41,233 nt of DNA from contig DCGY01000031.1 in NCBI GenBank assembly GCA_002314715.1, positions 1 to 41,233 of the forward strand. The letters run 5' to 3'. The notes beneath the pieces were generated by a model. It was not told the origin of the DNA. It did no database searches and saw only the letters and a program-made list of their open reading frames with translations. Of the stretch, positions 9,104-16,729 are shown piece after piece. Source of the stretch: Lachnospiraceae bacterium UBA1766. Lineage in GTDB: Bacteria; Bacillota; Clostridia; Lachnospirales; Lachnospiraceae. A program made the translations under genes and the position numbers. Every line of letters begins with the position of its first letter. Within the stretch, counting starts at the first letter, position 1.

Positions 9104-9529
9104 ATGTCCGAGAATGAATTCTTGCTGGCAATATCTAACCTGATGGATACCAAAATGGATGCACTCGAGAAAATTGTGGATACCAAAATGGATGCACTTG
9201 AGAAGCGCATAGATGCCAAAATGGATGCCAGATTTGATGCGTTTGAGAAACGCATGGATGCCAAAATGGATGCCAGATTCGATGCGTTTGAGAAACGCAT
9301 GGATGCCAAAATGGATGTCAGATTCGATTCCATCGAGAAACGCGTAAAGCGTATAGAAGTAGACCTGATTGAAAACAATATTTTACCCAGACTGAATACC
9401 ATTGAAGCATGTTATATCAGTACTTATGAACGATACAAGGAAAGTGCGGACCGTATGGATGCCGCGCTGGATGATGTAGCATTGCTAAAGAAAGTAGTCG
9501 CCGAGCACTCCCATAGATTGGCGATATAG
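9104..9529 (+). CDS. Small coiled-coil repeat protein
   Basis: A 141-residue soluble, charged protein with no signal peptide or membrane segment. Residues 14-35 are two 11-residue units (MDTKMDALEKI, VDTKMDALEKR); residues 36-80 are three 15-residue units of the form xDAKMDARFDAFEKR. Such 11- and 15-residue periods are typical of right-handed or straightened coiled coils, so an elongated oligomeric rod is expected. The non-repeat C-terminus (IEVDLIENNILPRLNTIEAC to the end) includes a predicted helix ending in VVAEHSHRL. I recall similar C-termini in uncharacterised Lachnospiraceae proteins, but that is memory and not a search. A very strong AAAGGAGG site lies 9 bases before the ATG. A terminator follows, so it is a single-gene unit between repeat copy A and manC. 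Confidence 0.8.
   Translation: MSENEFLLAISNLMDTKMDALEKIVDTKMDALEKRIDAKMDARFDAFEKRMDAKMDARFDAFEKRMDAKMDVRFDSIEKRVKRIEVDLIENNILPRLNTIEACYISTYERYKESADRMDAALDDVALLKKVVAEHSHRLAI
9143..9343 (+). repeat. In-frame tandem repeats in the coiled-coil gene (2 x 33 bp then 3 x 45 bp)
   Basis: Two 33-bp units (9143-9208) are followed by three 45-bp units (9209-9253, 9254-9298, 9299-9343). The first two 45-bp units are almost identical at the nucleotide level; the third is diverged (DVRFDSIEKR). The 45-bp unit looks like the 33-bp unit with four extra codons (ARFD) inserted. Near-identity suggests recent expansion by slippage or unequal recombination. Confidence 0.9.
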
Positions 9530-9552
9530 AAAACGAGTATAGAAGCAGTAAG

Positions 9553-9585
9553 GCTCTGGCCACTATGGTGGTCGGAGCTTTTTTT
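9553..9585 (+). terminator. Rho-independent terminator after the coiled-coil gene
   Basis: GCTCTGGCCAC (9553-9563) pairs with GTGGTCGGAGC (9568-9578) through 11 positions including two G-U wobbles, with a TATG loop, followed directly by seven T residues. It separates the coiled-coil gene from manC. Confidence 0.88.
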
Positions 9586-9603
9586 GTTCTGGAGATAAGC
9601 TAG

Positions 9604-9632
9604 TTGCAAAGATGGGCTTGGGATGATAAAAT
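9604..9632 (+). promoter_or_regulatory. Candidate promoter for manC-gmd-fcl
   Basis: TTGCAA (9604-9609) and TAAAAT (9627-9632) are separated by 17 bases, directly after the terminator and 41 bases before the manC ATG. The -10 matches 5 of 6 consensus positions and the -35 matches 4 of 6. A new promoter is expected here because the upstream unit terminates. Confidence 0.45.
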
Positions 9633-9672
9633 TTATAGAATGGGTTATTATGATATGGAGGAGTGAATCACC

Positions 9673-10986
9673 ATGAACATCGTGCTTTTATCCGGCGGAT
9701 CCGGAAAAAGACTTTGGCCGTTGTCCAATGACATTCGGTCAAAGCAATTTATCAAAATTTTTAAGACTGAAAATAACGAATATGAGTCTATGGTACAACG
9801 GGTCTATCGTCAAATCAAATCTGTGGATGCAGATGCGACCATAACCATTGCTACATCGAAAAGTCAGGTATCGGCAATTCATAATCAATTGGGAGAAAAT
9901 GTAGGAATCTCCATAGAGCCTTGTCGTAGAGATACTTTTCCGGCAATTGCGTTGGCTACTATGTATTTAATAGACGTTCTGAAAGTTGACCCGGAAGAAT
10001 CGGTAGTGATTTGTCCGGTAGATCCATATGTAGAGGATGACTATTTTGAGGCGTTGAAAGCTTTGTCGCAACAATCCGACAAAGGGGAAGCGAATCTGGT
10101 TCTGATGGGTATCGAGCCCACTTATCCAAGTGAAAAGTATGGATATATTATACCTGAGAGCGCTGAGCAAACTTCTTTTGTATCAAATTTTAAGGAGAAA
10201 CCTACGGAAGAAGTGGCAAAGGAATATATTAAGCAGGGGGCTCTTTGGAACGGAGGTGTTTTCGCTTATAAATTAAAATACATGTTACAAAAGGCGCATG
10301 AATTAATTGATTTTGTTGATTATCAGGATTTGTTTCAAAAGTATGATTCCTTGACCAAGATTTCGTTTGATTATGCGGTTGTGGAGAAAGAGGATAGAAT
10401 TCAGGTGCAACGTTTTCACGGTATGTGGAAGGACCTGGGCACCTGGAATACTCTAACCGAGGCCATGGAGGAATCCATTGTTGGAAAAGGCGTAGCAAAT
10501 GATACTTGCGAGGGAGTGCATATTCTAAACGAATTGGATGTGCCGGTATTGGCCATGGGACTTCGGGATGTGGTCATTTCTGCTTCGCCGGAGGGCATCC
10601 TGGTGTCTGACAAGGAGCAAAGCTCTTATATCAAACCCTATGTAGACCGGTTTGAACAGCAGGTCATGTTCGCGGAGAAATCCTGGGGAAGCTATCGGGT
10701 TATGGATGTGGAAAACGAAAGCCTGACCATCAAGGTAACCCTAAATCCCGGACATTGTATGAATTACCATAGCCATCAAAACCGTGATGAGGTTTGGGTG
10801 GTACTTAGCGGTACCGGAGAAGCCATCGTAGACGGTTGGAAGCGTGAAATCCGGGCCGGAGATGTAGTGCAGATGCCACGGGAAAGCAAACATACGGTGA
10901 TTGCGAAGACGGAGCTGAAGCTTATTGAAGTACAGCTGGGAGAGGCAATTACCGTGGAAGATAAAGTGAAACACGAAGTAGAATAA
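9673..10986 (+). CDS. manC: Mannose-1-phosphate guanylyltransferase / mannose-6-phosphate isomerase
   Basis: Makes GDP-mannose from mannose-1-phosphate and GTP, with a second domain that can interconvert fructose-6-P and mannose-6-P. The N-terminal nucleotidyltransferase has the signature GGSGKRLWPLS (8-18) followed by SKQF, where the canonical sequence is PKQF, and later the FKEKPTEEVAKEY segment and NGGVFAYK. The C-terminal cupin domain (about 335-425) contains NYHSHQNRDEVW and GTGEAIVDG. At 437 residues it is slightly short for the type II bifunctional family (about 460-480). GGAGGAG precedes the ATG by about 9 bases. It is followed closely by gmd and fcl, so it supplies GDP-mannose for GDP-fucose. 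A second guanylyltransferase without the cupin lies at 19053. Confidence 0.92.
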   Translation: MNIVLLSGGSGKRLWPLSNDIRSKQFIKIFKTENNEYESMVQRVYRQIKSVDADATITIATSKSQVSAIHNQLGENVGISIEPCRRDTFPAIALATMYLIDVLKVDPEESVVICPVDPYVEDDYFEALKALSQQSDKGEANLVLMGIEPTYPSEKYGYIIPESAEQTSFVSNFKEKPTEEVAKEYIKQGALWNGGVFAYKLKYMLQKAHELIDFVDYQDLFQKYDSLTKISFDYAVVEKEDRIQVQRFHGMWKDLGTWNTLTEAMEESIVGKGVANDTCEGVHILNELDVPVLAMGLRDVVISASPEGILVSDKEQSSYIKPYVDRFEQQVMFAEKSWGSYRVMDVENESLTIKVTLNPGHCMNYHSHQNRDEVWVVLSGTGEAIVDGWKREIRAGDVVQMPRESKHTVIAKTELKLIEVQLGEAITVEDKVKHEVE

Positions 10987-11010
10987 GCTACGGAATATGA
11001 AAGGGAATCA

Positions 11011-12102
11011 ATGAGTAAAAGAGCATTAATCACCGGAGTAACCGGACAGGACGGTTCTTATTTGGCAGAGTTTTTATTGGAGAAGGGCTATGAGGTGTAT
11101 GGTATGATTCGCCGCTCCTCTGTAGATTATAGAGAGCGTATTGCACATTTGGAAGGGACTCCTAATTTTCATCTTCGCTATGGCGATTTGGGAGATTCCA
11201 TCAGCTTGGTTAAGATTATTGCGGAAATCAAGCCGGATGAAATCTACAATTTGGCTGCGCAGAGCCATGTACAGGTTTCTTTCGATGTACCGGAGTATAC
11301 TGCGGATGTGGTAGCCACCGGGGTGCTTCGTATCCTGGAGGCAGTTCGAGTATGTGGATTAGAGAAGACCTGCCGTATTTATCAGGCTTCCACCTCAGAA
11401 CTTTATGGCAAGGTGGAAGAGGTGCCACAGAATGAGAATACGCCGTTCCATCCCTACAGTCCTTATGCGGTTGCGAAGCAGTATGGATATTGGATTGTCA
11501 GAGAGTATCGGGAAGCCTATGGGATGTTCTGCTGCTCCGGGATTTTGTTTAATCATGAATCGGAGAGACGCGGAGAGACCTTCGTAACCCGTAAGATTAC
11601 GCTGGCAGCAGCGCGTATTGCCCAAGGCAAGCAGGAGAAACTATACCTTGGGAATCTGGATTCCCTTCGTGACTGGGGATATGCCAAGGATTATGTGGAA
11701 TGCATGTGGTTGATTCTACAGAATGATAAACCAGAGGATTTTGTCATAGCTACCGGTGTACAGCATTCTGTGAGAGAGTTTGCCACTTTAGCCTTCCGAC
11801 ATGCCGGAATCGAGATAGAATGGCAGGGAGAAGGGATTGACGAGAAGGGAATCAATCGAGCTACCGGGAAGGTGATTGTGGAGGTAAGTCCGGACTTCTA
11901 TCGCCCTACCGATGTAGTCAACCTATGGGGAGATCCTACCAAGGCGAAAACAGAGCTTGGTTGGAATCCCACCAAGACCAGCTTCGAGGAATTAGTAGCG
12001 CTGATGACAAAGCATGATATGGAGAAGGTGGCGGTGGAGCGCTCCGAAGAGCACATTCGTATGAACCTGGCGGAATATCTGGAAAAGGGCGTTGTAAAGT
12101 AG
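11011..12102 (+). CDS. gmd: GDP-mannose 4,6-dehydratase
   Basis: Converts GDP-D-mannose to GDP-4-keto-6-deoxy-D-mannose using bound NADP. The Rossmann motif GVTGQDGSYLAE (9-20) is the near-invariant Gmd N-terminus, followed by MIRRSS. The catalytic region is well preserved: QASTSELYG, PYSPYAVAKQYGYW (YxxxK) and FNHESERRGETFVTRKI, the last being a Gmd hallmark involved in cofactor and dimer contacts. The 363-residue length is typical. It sits 24 bases after manC and 11 before fcl, the standard order for GDP-L-fucose synthesis. AAAGGGAATCA before the ATG is the ribosome binding site. Confidence 0.97.
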   Translation: MSKRALITGVTGQDGSYLAEFLLEKGYEVYGMIRRSSVDYRERIAHLEGTPNFHLRYGDLGDSISLVKIIAEIKPDEIYNLAAQSHVQVSFDVPEYTADVVATGVLRILEAVRVCGLEKTCRIYQASTSELYGKVEEVPQNENTPFHPYSPYAVAKQYGYWIVREYREAYGMFCCSGILFNHESERRGETFVTRKITLAAARIAQGKQEKLYLGNLDSLRDWGYAKDYVECMWLILQNDKPEDFVIATGVQHSVREFATLAFRHAGIEIEWQGEGIDEKGINRATGKVIVEVSPDFYRPTDVVNLWGDPTKAKTELGWNPTKTSFEELVALMTKHDMEKVAVERSEEHIRMNLAEYLEKGVVK

Positions 12103-12113
12103 GAGCGAAAACA

Positions 12114-13058
12114 ATGATGGACAAAAATGCGAAAATCTATGTAGCCGGTCACCGAGGCATGGTAGGATCCGCTATCGTGCGAGAACTGGAGAGACAGGGA
12201 TATACAAATATCATTACCAGGGGCCACAAGGAACTGGATTTGACCAGGCAGGATGCGGTAGAAGCGTTCTTTGCGGCAGAGAAGCCGGAATATGTTTTCC
12301 TGGCAGCAGCCAAGGTAGGCGGTATCATCGCTAACCAGTCTGCTCTGGCCGATTTCATGTACGACAATATGATCCTGGAGATGAACGTGATTCATTCCGC
12401 CTGGAAGAACGGATGCAAGAAACTGGAATTCCTGGGAAGCTCCTGTATCTATCCCAGAATGGCTCCTCAGCCTATGCCGGAGAGCTGTCTGTTGACCTCC
12501 GAATTGGAGAAAACCAACGAGGCCTATGCACTGGCGAAGATTTCGGGACTCAAGTATTGTGAGTTTCTGAACAAGCAGTATGGTACGGACTATATTTCTG
12601 TGATGCCTACCAACCTGTATGGACCCAATGACAATTATCATCCTACCCATTCCCATGTATTGCCGGCGCTGATTCGTCGCTTCCATGAGGCGAAGGAGGC
12701 AGGACTTAGCGAAGTGACCTGTTGGGGAGATGGATCGCCCTTGAGAGAGTTTCTCTACGTGGATGATTTGGCAAACCTTTGCGTATTCCTCATGAACAAT
12801 TACAGCGGAGATGAGACGGTGAATGCCGGTACCGGCAAGGAACTTAGCATCAAGGAATTAACCGAACTGGTAGCCAAAGTAGTAGGCTTTACCGGTGAAA
12901 TTAAATGGGATACTACCAAGCCCAACGGCACTCCCAGAAAGCTTCTGGATGTAAGCAAGGCAGAAGCTTTGGGATGGAAGTACATGACGGAACTGGAAGA
13001 TGGAATTCGACTTAGCTATGAGGATTTCTTGAACAATCCTATGCGGGCGGAGAGATAG
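12114..13058 (+). CDS. fcl: GDP-L-fucose synthase
   Basis: Epimerises C3 and C5 of GDP-4-keto-6-deoxymannose and reduces it at C4 with NADPH to give GDP-L-fucose. It shows the GHRGMVGSAIVREL Rossmann motif, LAAAKVGGI, the SSCIYP motif of this family, YALAKISGLKYCE (YxxxK) and MPTNLYGPNDNYHPTHSHVLPALIRRFHEAK, which is characteristic. The 314-residue length is standard. Two adjacent ATG codons (12114 and 12117) are possible starts; the preceding GGAGCGAAAACA serves either. It is the last gene of the manC-gmd-fcl unit, followed by repeat copy B and a terminator. Confidence 0.96.
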   Translation: MMDKNAKIYVAGHRGMVGSAIVRELERQGYTNIITRGHKELDLTRQDAVEAFFAAEKPEYVFLAAAKVGGIIANQSALADFMYDNMILEMNVIHSAWKNGCKKLEFLGSSCIYPRMAPQPMPESCLLTSELEKTNEAYALAKISGLKYCEFLNKQYGTDYISVMPTNLYGPNDNYHPTHSHVLPALIRRFHEAKEAGLSEVTCWGDGSPLREFLYVDDLANLCVFLMNNYSGDETVNAGTGKELSIKELTELVAKVVGFTGEIKWDTTKPNGTPRKLLDVSKAEALGWKYMTELEDGIRLSYEDFLNNPMRAER

Positions 13059-13076
13059 GGAAAGCCATGAGAGATA

Positions 13077-13143
13077 GGGGACGGTTCTTTTGGTGCCAAG
13101 GTTTGTCCCTTGTGGCCGTGTGTTTTCGGGTCGAATGTATAAT
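13077..13143 (+). repeat. REP-like repeat, copy B
   Basis: GGGGACGGTTCTTTTGGTG begins the copy, followed by CCAAGGTTTGTCCC and TGTGGCCGTGTGTT. GGGAC and GTCCC at the ends of the first 33 bases, and TTGG/CCAA inside, give it a palindromic REP-like form. It is a direct repeat of 8983-9053 and its first 19 bases are an inverted repeat of 14297-14315 (17 of 19 identical). Confidence 0.75.
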
Positions 13144-13166
13144 TTGAATTATGCTTTGGTAATTGC

Positions 13167-13216
13167 AAAGATGCTTTGGAAATGATACACTTATTTCGAT
13201 AGCATCTTTTCTTTTT
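13167..13216 (+). terminator. Rho-independent terminator after fcl
   Basis: AAAGATGCT (13167-13175) pairs with AGCATCTTT (13201-13209), with an inner GAAAT/ATTTC pairing, followed by the T-rich run TTTTCTTTTT. It ends the manC-gmd-fcl unit and lies just downstream of repeat copy B. Confidence 0.8.
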
Positions 13217-13379
13217 GCGCTTTTTGGCGTGTCTAAATCACATCTATTTTTCTATAAAAGGAATCCATGCTTTCAAAAATCACATCTATAGCGGGAGACC
13301 TTTGTATACCGAGATAGGAAGCTTTTTGGCTTCTATCGTTTATCATAAGGAGGTTCTCTTCGCACGAAAGGAGAATCTC

Positions 13380-14288
13380 ATGAGCAGAGAGTATAAGAGC
13401 GACACGTTTTCCATGCTAATGGAAGACAAAAACAATGCATTGGAGGTTTACAATGCATTAAACGGATCTCATTACACGGATCCGGAGGAGGTAGAAATTG
13501 TCCGTTTGGAGAAGGGGGTATCCCTGTCCATCCGAAATGATGCCTCTTTCATTATTGATATGAATATCAGCTTCTATGAACATCAGGCCAGTTATAACCC
13601 AAATATGCCGCTTCGGAGCTTGATTTACTACGCAAATTCTTTGGATGACTGGATAAAAAAGCATGAAAAGGATCTTTTCGGCAGTAAGGTCATCCAACTT
13701 CCGATGCCGCATTTTGTCGTATTTTACAATGGGGTGATGAAACGACCGGAGTATGAAGAGATGAAGCTTTCGGATAGTTTCTGTCATGCCACAGATAAAC
13801 CGGAGATTGAGCTGATTTGTAAGGTGTATAACATCAATCCGCCGCATAATCAACAGTTGCGAGAACGGTCCAGCGTATTGGAGGGCTATTCCTACTTCGT
13901 AGAATTGGTTCGTAAAAATCAGCAGCGAATGAAGCTGGAGGAAGCTGTGGATTGTGCGATTGAGGATTGCATACAAAATAAAGTTTTGGCCGATTTCTTT
14001 GCACAGCGGGGAGAGGAGATTAGAAAAGTGACACATTTGGATTTTACTTTTGAACAACGGGAAAAACTGATACGAAAGGAAGCACTTGAAGAGGGCCTAT
14101 TATTGGGTAAACAAGAGGGTCTTCTACTGGGCCAGCAACAGGGCATACAACAGGGCCAGCAGCAAGGTTACAGTCAAGCCCGCCTGGAGCAAATCCGCAA
14201 GATGATAAGCAAAGGCTATACTGAGGACCAGATTTTGGAGCTTGATTTCACAGCAGACGAAATCAAAGCAGCCAAGAAACAAGCATAG
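13380..14288 (+). CDS. Rpn family recombination-promoting nuclease / putative transposase
   Basis: A 302-residue member of the Rpn (YhgA-like) PD-(D/E)XK nuclease family; E. coli Rpn proteins are DNA endonucleases that raise RecA-independent recombination. Core motifs are visible: NDASFIID (catalytic Asp region), FYEHQAS (the usual EHQS, ExQ metal-binding element) and NMPLRSLIYYANSL. The C-terminal region has the glycine/glutamine repeats EGLLLGKQ, EGLLLGQQ and QGIQQGQQ, common in these proteins, then a helical tail with KGYTEDQILELD. The start at 13380 is chosen because AAAGGAG lies 7 bases upstream and the protein then opens MSREYKSDTFSMLM, as in relatives; a longer frame to 13215 has no such support. 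It has no link to glycan synthesis, and it is bracketed by inverted REP-like repeats, suggesting horizontal arrival. Confidence 0.85.
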   Translation: MSREYKSDTFSMLMEDKNNALEVYNALNGSHYTDPEEVEIVRLEKGVSLSIRNDASFIIDMNISFYEHQASYNPNMPLRSLIYYANSLDDWIKKHEKDLFGSKVIQLPMPHFVVFYNGVMKRPEYEEMKLSDSFCHATDKPEIELICKVYNINPPHNQQLRERSSVLEGYSYFVELVRKNQQRMKLEEAVDCAIEDCIQNKVLADFFAQRGEEIRKVTHLDFTFEQREKLIRKEALEEGLLLGKQEGLLLGQQQGIQQGQQQGYSQARLEQIRKMISKGYTEDQILELDFTADEIKAAKKQA

Positions 14289-14316
14289 CGGGGAAAAACC
14301 AAAGGAACCGTCCCCG
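14289..14316 (+). repeat. REP-like repeat, copy C (inverted)
   Basis: CGGGGA (14289-14294) and TCCCCG (14311-14316) are perfect inverted arms. Between and including the second arm, AACCAAAGGAACCGTCCCC (14297-14315) is the reverse complement of the start of copy B with two differences. It sits directly after the Rpn stop codon. Confidence 0.75.
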
Positions 14317-14332
14317 AGAAAGTGAGAAATAA

Positions 14333-14899
14333 ATGAAACCAAAAGAATTCATTTTTTGCATACTGGAATACATCACCCTATATATCATATCCTTCGCCAT
14401 CTTCGTAGGCCTAATGCATACAGGCCTGATGCGAGGCATGCAGGTCTTAATGTACCGTGGAATGGTGATGATTCTCCTGGCGGGAATCCTGGCTGCGGTC
14501 CTGATGGCAATACAGAAGAAGGTACTGCACATCTCCTGGTTAAATGCCAAGGATTACCTGGTAATCTTCATCATCAGTTGCTGTGTAAACACGGTGTTTT
14601 TTGTCGTGGTACCCGTAACGGTGGAACGCTCCGTCTCCGTATTTATGCTTAGCTATATGGAACAGAACCCCGGAGATTATACCACCGCGGATGTAGAGGA
14701 TATCTTCATCGAGAAATATGTGCGGGAGTATGGGGCCTTCGAGAAACGCTTCCAGGAACAGCTGGTAACCGGCAGTATCGAAGAGCAGGAGAATGGCGCC
14801 TATCAGCTGACCGAGCGAGGAGAAATGATTGTCAAGATGTTCCGCTTCATCGCCGGAATGTTTGATACCGACCGGAAACTGGTTTATCCCAACAACTAG
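14333..14899 (+). CDS. Small membrane protein with winged-helix-like C-terminal domain
   Basis: A 188-residue protein of unknown function. Three hydrophobic segments are visible: about 8-30, 42-62 and 74-98. The remainder is soluble: residues about 100-188 include SVSVFMLSYM, then YTTADVEDIFIEKYVREYGA and GAYQLTERGEMIVKMFRFI. The spacing of helices with an LTERG turn resembles a small winged-helix fold, and I recall similar uncharacterised proteins in other polysaccharide loci. With the N-terminus inside, three segments would put the soluble part outside, which would argue against DNA binding; topology needs testing. The ribosome binding site (GTGAG) is weak. It has REP-like copies on both sides and precedes the initiating-transferase promoter. 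Confidence 0.65.
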   Translation: MKPKEFIFCILEYITLYIISFAIFVGLMHTGLMRGMQVLMYRGMVMILLAGILAAVLMAIQKKVLHISWLNAKDYLVIFIISCCVNTVFFVVVPVTVERSVSVFMLSYMEQNPGDYTTADVEDIFIEKYVREYGAFEKRFQEQLVTGSIEEQENGAYQLTERGEMIVKMFRFIAGMFDTDRKLVYPNN

Positions 14900-14901
14900 A
14901 A

Positions 14902-14925
14902 GCCAAAAGAACCACCCACCTGTCC
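14902..14925 (-). repeat. Diverged REP-like fragment, copy D
   Basis: The minus strand reads GGACAGGTGGGTGGTTCTTT followed by TGGC. It shares GGTTCTTTTGG with copy B and is in the same orientation as copy C. It begins three bases after a stop codon, as copy A does. It is probably a degenerate member of the same repeat family. Confidence 0.5.
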
Positions 14926-14973
14926 ATAGGTGCAAAATAGCAATATTGGAAAAGTATTCCGCTATATATGGGG

Positions 14974-15002
14974 TTGATTTATATATAGATATACATTATA
15001 AT
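14974..15002 (+). promoter_or_regulatory. Promoter for the initiating sugar transferase
   Basis: TTGATT (14974-14979), a 17-base spacer and a perfect TATAAT (14997-15002), 62 bases before the ATG at 15065, with an AT-rich region around it. This is the best sigma-A-type promoter in the first half of the window. The implied 5' leader is about 55 bases. Confidence 0.75.
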
Positions 15003-15064
15003 GATTGCACGTGTAAGTATTTGTTTCGCAGGACAATGTCGATATTTACAAAGGAATCAAACAT

Positions 15065-16492
15065 ATGAAAACTTATAATAAAAAACATAAGGTCGTCGAG
15101 GTGTATGGCGCGCTGTTAGTGGATCTGTTTTGTATCGCGGTGTCCTTCATCGCAGCGTACCAGATGCGACTGAAGCTTCCCTTCGGAGTGCATATCAATA
15201 GTACCGAAGCAGGCTCGCAGATTTTCGCAGTGTGCATCGCTGGTTGCGTAATATACAATCTGATGGCCAACCGTTACCATCACTTCTTCCAGAGAGGGAT
15301 GTTTGATGAGGCGGTAGAGGTAATCAAGTACAATATATTCCTCTTCGTAGCAGCTAGTGCATGTGTATATCTGTTCCGACTGGAGGGAGATTTTTCCCGA
15401 CTGATGCTAGGATATTTCACTGTAGTAAATACCATCGCAGCGTATCTATGCCGCAGCATCTTCAAGGGTTTCATCCGCAAGCATTACCGTACCAGCAAGG
15501 GTAGCGATAAGGTGCTGATTATGACCTCCAGTGATGAGCTCCCTACCGTCCAGGAGCATATCTGTGAGGACAAGGGCTGGAGTTATGAGATTATCGGCTA
15601 CGTCATCACCGACAAGGACATGACCGGCCAGAAAATCGACAATATCCCGGTAGTAGCCAATGCAGACAATGTGATCGATGTGGCACGTCAAATGCCGATC
15701 GATATCTTGTTCTTGCATTGCCCCGGTGAGAAGAAGGAAAACCTGGAGCTATGGGTGCAGTCCTTTATGGTAATGGGTGTACGGTGTTATAACAGCGTAC
15801 AGCGTTTTAGTATCGAGACCCCTTTTATTGGTACCAATAATTTCGCAGATTTCCCGGTGCTTTTCTATGCTATGAACGAAATCGATTATCGTCGCCGCAT
15901 CGTGAAGCGTCTGATGGATATCGTGGGCGGTATGTTTGGACTAATTGGAACCGCAATTCTCACTCCCTTTATCGCACTGGCAATCAAGATCGATTCCCCC
16001 GGTCCGGTATTCTTCGCTCAGCCTCGAATCGGCAAGAATGGTCGAAGATTCAAGATTTATAAATTCCGCAGCATGTATATCGATGCAGAGGAACGGAAGA
16101 AGGAACTGATGGCCCAGAATGAAATGAGTGGCCTCATGTTTAAGATGGAGAAGGATCCCCGTATCACCAAGGTAGGCGATTTCATCCGAAAGACCAGTAT
16201 TGATGAACTGCCCCAGTTTTGGAATGTAGTAAAGGGTGATATGAGTCTGGTAGGTACCAGACCACCGACAGTAGATGAGTTTGAGCGGTACAATATTTAC
16301 TATCGTAGAAGACTAAGTATCACGCCGGGACTTACCGGTATGTGGCAGGTAAGTGGTCGAAGCGATATCAAGGATTTCGATGAGGTAGTAAAACTTGATT
16401 TGCAATATATTGATAATTGGTCACTGAGAAAAGATGTTAAGATTATTTTTCAGACAATAGGGGTTGTGTTATTCCGTAAGGGATCGAGATAA
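15065..16492 (+). CDS. Undecaprenyl-phosphate sugar phosphotransferase (polyprenyl glycosylphosphotransferase)
   Basis: Starts repeat-unit assembly by moving a sugar-1-phosphate (often glucose or galactose) from a UDP-sugar to undecaprenyl phosphate. The 475 residues show the full-length WcaJ/WbaP-like layout: four or so N-terminal hydrophobic segments (about 12-115), a Rossmann-like CoA_binding_3 middle domain (about 140-250), and the catalytic Bac_transf domain (about 280-475). The catalytic part includes KRLMDIVGGMFGLIG, DSPGPVFFAQPRIGKNGRRF, YKFRSM, KTSIDELPQFWNVVKGDMSL, VGTRPPT and ITPGLTGMWQVSGRS, all hallmarks of the family. AAAGGAA lies 8 bases before the ATG. A dedicated promoter and following terminator make it a single-gene unit just outside the AT-rich cassette. 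Sugar specificity is not readable. Confidence 0.93.
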   Translation: MKTYNKKHKVVEVYGALLVDLFCIAVSFIAAYQMRLKLPFGVHINSTEAGSQIFAVCIAGCVIYNLMANRYHHFFQRGMFDEAVEVIKYNIFLFVAASACVYLFRLEGDFSRLMLGYFTVVNTIAAYLCRSIFKGFIRKHYRTSKGSDKVLIMTSSDELPTVQEHICEDKGWSYEIIGYVITDKDMTGQKIDNIPVVANADNVIDVARQMPIDILFLHCPGEKKENLELWVQSFMVMGVRCYNSVQRFSIETPFIGTNNFADFPVLFYAMNEIDYRRRIVKRLMDIVGGMFGLIGTAILTPFIALAIKIDSPGPVFFAQPRIGKNGRRFKIYKFRSMYIDAEERKKELMAQNEMSGLMFKMEKDPRITKVGDFIRKTSIDELPQFWNVVKGDMSLVGTRPPTVDEFERYNIYYRRRLSITPGLTGMWQVSGRSDIKDFDEVVKLDLQYIDNWSLRKDVKIIFQTIGVVLFRKGSR

Positions 16493-16512
16493 GGCGAATG
16501 ATTTGAGATAAG

Positions 16513-16546
16513 AACTCCGATAAGTCTAAGGACTTATTGGAGTTTT
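16513..16546 (+). terminator. Rho-independent terminator after the initiating transferase
   Basis: AACTCCGATAAGTC (16513-16526) pairs with GACTTATTGGAGTT (16531-16544) over 14 positions with one G-U wobble and a TAAG loop, followed by a short T-rich tail (TTCTCT). Confidence 0.85.
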
Positions 16547-16729
16547 CTCTGTATAATAACAGCAGAGTAATTTGGTGATGTGGGAAAGGAGTTATTCTTT
16601 CAATGACAAAGGGAATGATATTAATTTTGGCAATATCTGTTTAAGAGTTCTGGAATATTTTCATAGCGGTGTTATTATTTGTCTGAGATTAAAAGTTATC
16701 TAAGTTTGTTTTAGCCTAGGAAACTGGGG

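Larger units (their letters stand above)
13059..13379 (+). other. 321-base gap between fcl and the Rpn gene
   Basis: It contains repeat copy B, a strong terminator hairpin, and a 13-base direct repeat AAATCACATCTAT (13235-13247 and 13277-13289). An open frame runs through from 13215 but its first 55 codons have no ribosome binding site and do not look like the Rpn family, so I treat it as non-coding leader. No clear promoter for the Rpn gene was found. Confidence 0.6.

Noticed and set aside
9134..9350. CRISPR-like periodic repeats
   Set aside because: The 33- and 45-bp repeats are contiguous, in frame and coding for a coiled coil; there are no unique spacers and no cas genes.
11898..12686. 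262-residue minus-strand frame across gmd and fcl
   Set aside because: It spans the end of one well-supported gene and the start of another and has no recognisable motif.
13215..13379. N-terminal extension of the Rpn gene
   Set aside because: The extra 55 codons start on the T-rich tail of a terminator, lack a ribosome binding site and do not resemble Rpn N-termini; ATG 13380 has AAAGGAG upstream.
16603..16644. 13-codon frame MTKGMILILAISV with a fair ribosome binding site
   Set aside because: It is too short to judge and has no promoter directly before it; kept only as a note in the gap entry.
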